From Bacteroidota bacterium (GTDB lineage: Bacteria > Bacteroidota > Bacteroidia > Chitinophagales > Saprospiraceae): a stretch of 7,633 nt of DNA. The first letter of the stretch is position 1. Each line of letters starts with the position of its first letter. Below are positions 4,925 through 7,633 of this stretch, piece after piece. Made by a program: the position numbers and the translations under genes. The notes beneath the pieces are model-generated. The model had not been told where the DNA came from. It ran no database searches and saw nothing but the letters and a program-made list of their open reading frames with translations. The stretch lies in the NCBI GenBank assembly GCA_018969455.1, contig JAGWYI010000188.1:1-7633 (forward strand). Direction: 5' to 3'.

Positions 4925-7633
4925 TTATTTTACCATTTTCAGCGTGGAAGGCGGGTTGTTTCCGGCTTGCAGGCGCAGGAAATAAACGCCGGAAGGCCAG
5001 TCTTTGGTACTGATTTCGTACACATATTCACCTGAAGCAAGGGTTCCTGCATTTTGCAGGTGCATGCATTTGCCTGAAAGATCAAATACGGCGATTTGCA
5101 CTTCATTTTGATCTAAAATTTGAAAAAAGACGCGTGTATATTCTTGCACAGGGTTGGGCGCCAGTTGAACCTGGGAGAATACGGGATCTGGTTCATTGGC
5201 AGCGAGGTACAATTCGCCGGGAAACTGTACAAATTGATCGAGGTAGAGGCGGTATTCGCCGGGCTGGAAGGTAAGTGCCGCGGCGCTTCCGGTCACATTG
5301 AGTGCGGCGCCGGTGTAATAATCGTACCAGGTACCGGTATGCTGAAAAATCACATTGGCGGTTTCGGTTGTCGTAGTGGTATTTGAAACGGCCACTACAT
5401 TAAAATTGGCGCTGTTGAGCCGCAGCGACCGGATTTTGCCCGTGCTGAGGTTGATGAGAAAATCGTTTGTAGCGAACACACCGTTTTGCGCGCGCAGGCG
5501 CAGGAGTCCGGCCGTGCGTGCGAACAGGACGCGGCGGTCGTGGTCGTTGTAAAAATCCCATCGGATGGGTTTGGGGCTGAGGCGGCAATTGTTGTTGACG
5601 GTACCATCTTCGCAGGTATTGATGGAAAAGTCGTAGCCCAGTTCGCCGAATTCCCAGAGCATTTTTGGCCCGGGTACGGTAAAGAGCAGGTTGTTGAGCA
5701 TGGCGATGCGTTGCAGGGCGGTTGCGGTATTTTTCACGTTGTAATTTCCGCTGCTGGCGCCGTTGTTTTTCATATCCACCATGATGCGTTCTTCGTCGTG
5801 GCTTTCCATGTAGCCAACGAGGTGCGGAACCGACCAGTTGCGGTTTTTATAAGAAATATTGGCCAGGCTGGAGTTTTGGCTGGAGGTGCTGCCCGTGCCT
5901 ACATCGCTGTAGGCGCCGTGCATATTGCCCCAAAGCATCATACCGTATTCGGCGAGTTCTTTTTCTTCGGTATTGTCGGCAAAATGCTCGAGAATCACAA
6001 AGTTGGTTGGGTCTTTCGACCAAATAAAATTGGCATAATCCTTCAAAATGGCGATGCGTGTAGCGTCGTATTGGGCGAAGGCGCTTGCATTTCCCAGCGT
6101 ATTTTTCTGGGTGAATCCTTTGGAAAGGTCGAATCGGAAGCCGTCGACCTTGAATTCGCTGATGAGGTAACCGAGACAGTTTTTTACATATGCCTTGGTA
6201 GCGAGGCTTTCGTGGTTGAAGTCGTTGAACACGTTGAATTCGTGTTTGGGTATGGGGTTGAGCCAGGGGTTGTCGGCTGTCGGGCGGTTGTTGGCGGCAT
6301 CCCAGTACAGTTGGGCGAGGGGGCTGGTTCCGGTAACGTGGTTGAACACCACGTCAAAAATGACTGCGATGTTGCGTTTGTGGCATTCATCGATCAGGTA
6401 TTTGAGCGTCGAAGGGTTGCCGTAGTATTTATCGACGGCTTTATGGAAAGAAGGGTTGTAGCCCCAGCTGATGTTGCCTTCGAATTCATTCACCGGCATC
6501 AATTCGAGCGCGGTGACGCCGAGGCGCTGGAAATAGTCGAGGGTATCGGCGATGGTGGTGAAATCGTGGCGGGCGATAAGGTCGCGCACCAGCAATTCAT
6601 AAATGGTCAGATTGGCTTTTGCGGGACGAACATAATCGCTTGCATTCCAGTTGAATGGTGTTTGTGCGGTTTGCAAAACCGACACAATGCCGCTGGTTTT
6701 TCCGGTGGGATATGCGGGAAGGTCGTAAAAAGTAAAGGGTGAAATATAGGGGTCGTTGGCGGCATCGAGCACCAGGGTGCTGAGGGGGTCGGCGATGCGC
6801 AAAGTTCCGTTTACCAGGTATTGAAAGCGCACCGGCTGGTTGGCGGGCAGGTTTTTCAGTTCGATCCACCAGGTATTGCCGTCTACGCTGCGGTTCATTT
6901 GATAGGCGGGGTCGAGTTGCCAGTTGTTGAAATCGCCGATGGCGTACACGATTTGTTTGTTGGGGGCGTACAGCGCGAGCCGCACGGTGCTTGCATTGAT
7001 GTAATTGATGCCCAAATCGGTGCCTGCGGGCGGATCGAGCACGGTGACAGGTGCAGAAACCAGGTATGAAAAGGTCGAAGTGTCCTTTTCCGTGCCTGCC
7101 TCCGCCGTCATTTGAATAAGGTGGAGGCCATTGGCGGCAGTCAGGTTGGTCTGTATTTGCAGGCCGTTTGCTGTAGCGATTTGGGTCCCGTTGTCGAACA
7201 ATTTGAGTGTGCTGGATTTGGAAGCTGCGCCATTGACAGGAATAACCGCAGCTGCGCTTGATACGAACGAAGCTTGCTCCGGACTCACAAAACGGGTTTG
7301 CAGGGGCCCGTTTACAGGATATACATCGTAAAAAATATCCGATCCGTCGCTGGCGCGGCCCACCGTACTGCCATTGGTATTGCGGAACACAAAAGCCAGT
7401 TTGAGCACCGTTTCGCCGCCCGAGATGTTGAAAAAGGAATTGATGTTGATGGTTTTGGTCCACTTATTGGGGCCGGCGGCGGTCATGGCGCCAACAGGAT
7501 CCGCCACACCCCAGGTCGTGGTTACATGTTTCCAGTCGGAAGGGCTGGTGCTGAGGTTGGTGATCACGCCCATGTGCGCGTATACAGGACTCACACCTAC
7601 GAGCGCAGCGTTGCCTTTGGTGGCATCGAAGGT
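4925..7633 (-). CDS. Secreted GH13 alpha-amylase-type glycosidase with T9SS sorting domain (5'-truncated)
   Basis: The frame is open to the right edge. The GTG at 7594 is therefore unlikely to be the true start, and 902 C-terminal residues are visible. Numbering from the edge: an N-terminal beta-rich domain (about 1-105); an Ig-like segment (about 114-192); a CBM48/isoamylase-N-like domain with GDFNNW (about 195-305); a GH13 barrel (about 345-750); and a T9SS type A sorting domain (about 824-902, beginning LAPNPV and ending in GVYFLRL plus a lysine-containing tail). All catalytic signatures are present: DVVFNH (6338-6355), nucleophile Asp-502 in GFRFDLS (codon 6128-6130), acid/base Glu-549 in VILEHF (5987-5989) and Asp-613 in ESHDEER (5795-5797). 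It probably hydrolyses or remodels alpha-glucan at or outside the cell surface. The exact GH13 subfamily and bond specificity cannot be told by eye. A Cys pair in NTCEDGTVNNNC may form a disulfide. It is convergent with the + strand genes and has its own terminator. Confidence 0.93.
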   Translation of the reverse strand, partial: TFDATKGNAALVGVSPVYAHMGVITNLSTSPSDWKHVTTTWGVADPVGAMTAAGPNKWTKTININSFFNISGGETVLKLAFVFRNTNGSTVGRASDGSDIFYDVYPVNGPLQTRFVSPEQASFVSSAAAVIPVNGAASKSSTLKLFDNGTQIATANGLQIQTNLTAANGLHLIQMTAEAGTEKDTSTFSYLVSAPVTVLDPPAGTDLGINYINASTVRLALYAPNKQIVYAIGDFNNWQLDPAYQMNRSVDGNTWWIELKNLPANQPVRFQYLVNGTLRIADPLSTLVLDAANDPYISPFTFYDLPAYPTGKTSGIVSVLQTAQTPFNWNASDYVRPAKANLTIYELLVRDLIARHDFTTIADTLDYFQRLGVTALELMPVNEFEGNISWGYNPSFHKAVDKYYGNPSTLKYLIDECHKRNIAVIFDVVFNHVTGTSPLAQLYWDAANNRPTADNPWLNPIPKHEFNVFNDFNHESLATKAYVKNCLGYLISEFKVDGFRFDLSKGFTQKNTLGNASAFAQYDATRIAILKDYANFIWSKDPTNFVILEHFADNTEEKELAEYGMMLWGNMHGAYSDVGTGSTSSQNSSLANISYKNRNWSVPHLVGYMESHDEERIMVDMKNNGASSGNYNVKNTATALQRIAMLNNLLFTVPGPKMLWEFGELGYDFSINTCEDGTVNNNCRLSPKPIRWDFYNDHDRRVLFARTAGLLRLRAQNGVFATNDFLINLSTGKIRSLRLNSANFNVVAVSNTTTTTETANVIFQHTGTWYDYYTGAALNVTGSAAALTFQPGEYRLYLDQFVQFPGELYLAANEPDPVFSQVQLAPNPVQEYTRVFFQILDQNEVQIAVFDLSGKCMHLQNAGTLASGEYVYEISTKDWPSGVYFLRLQAGNNPPSTLKMVK

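Noticed and set aside
5486..6742. 418-codon open frame on the + strand, antisense to the GH13 gene
   Set aside because: It is the shadow of a gene with complete GH13 motifs and a T9SS domain on the other strand. Its translation is a low-complexity Val/Phe/Gly-rich sequence with no recognisable domain.
6597..7463. 288-codon open frame on the - strand in another frame of the GH13 gene
   Set aside because: It overlaps the accessory domains of the GH13 protein, which read well in the main frame. The alternative translation is Arg/Gln/Pro-rich with no domain, and no frameshift is needed.

Overview
The window looks like chromosomal DNA of a Bacteroidota bacterium, most likely in or near Saprospiria (Lewinella/Haliscomenobacter-like). 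The taxon is inferred from protein families only. The evidence is a C-terminal type IX secretion (T9SS) sorting domain, an outer-membrane beta-barrel of the TonB-receptor-like family with a carboxypeptidase-regulatory-like N-terminal domain, an AraC regulator fused to a polytopic membrane domain, a DUF3810 protein, signal peptides ending in Ala-Gln, and no clear Shine-Dalgarno sequences.

Layout. Four genes lie on the + strand in the left 4.7 kb: (1) the 3' part of a DUF3810 putative zinc metallopeptidase (1-639, cut by the window edge); (2) a 389-aa regulator with seven predicted transmembrane helices and a C-terminal AraC HTH domain (653-1822); (3) an 804-aa outer-membrane beta-barrel protein (1925-4339); (4) a 121-aa secreted protein of unknown function (4369-4734). 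The right third is one minus-strand gene (4925-7633), an extracellular GH13 alpha-amylase-type enzyme with a T9SS sorting domain. Its 5' end lies beyond the right edge.

Between the two convergent blocks is a 190-bp gap (4735-4924). It holds a G9 tract, a strong intrinsic terminator for the amylase gene, and two further small hairpins in the amylase transcript's 3' end. The 102-bp gap before the barrel gene carries a short direct repeat and an operator-like dyad. A core of the repeat recurs in the 29-bp gap before gene 4.

How the genes may work together. The membrane-bound regulator, the barrel and the small secreted protein are co-directional and closely spaced. They may form a regulator/outer-membrane-uptake/secreted-partner unit, but this is inference. 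There is no SusC/SusD pair, so the amylase does not sit in a recognisable polysaccharide-utilisation locus inside this window. I see no CRISPR array, tRNA, rRNA, IS element, phage gene or defence system. The content is mostly familiar Bacteroidota families; the most interesting parts are the regulator/barrel arrangement and the non-coding signals in the gaps.
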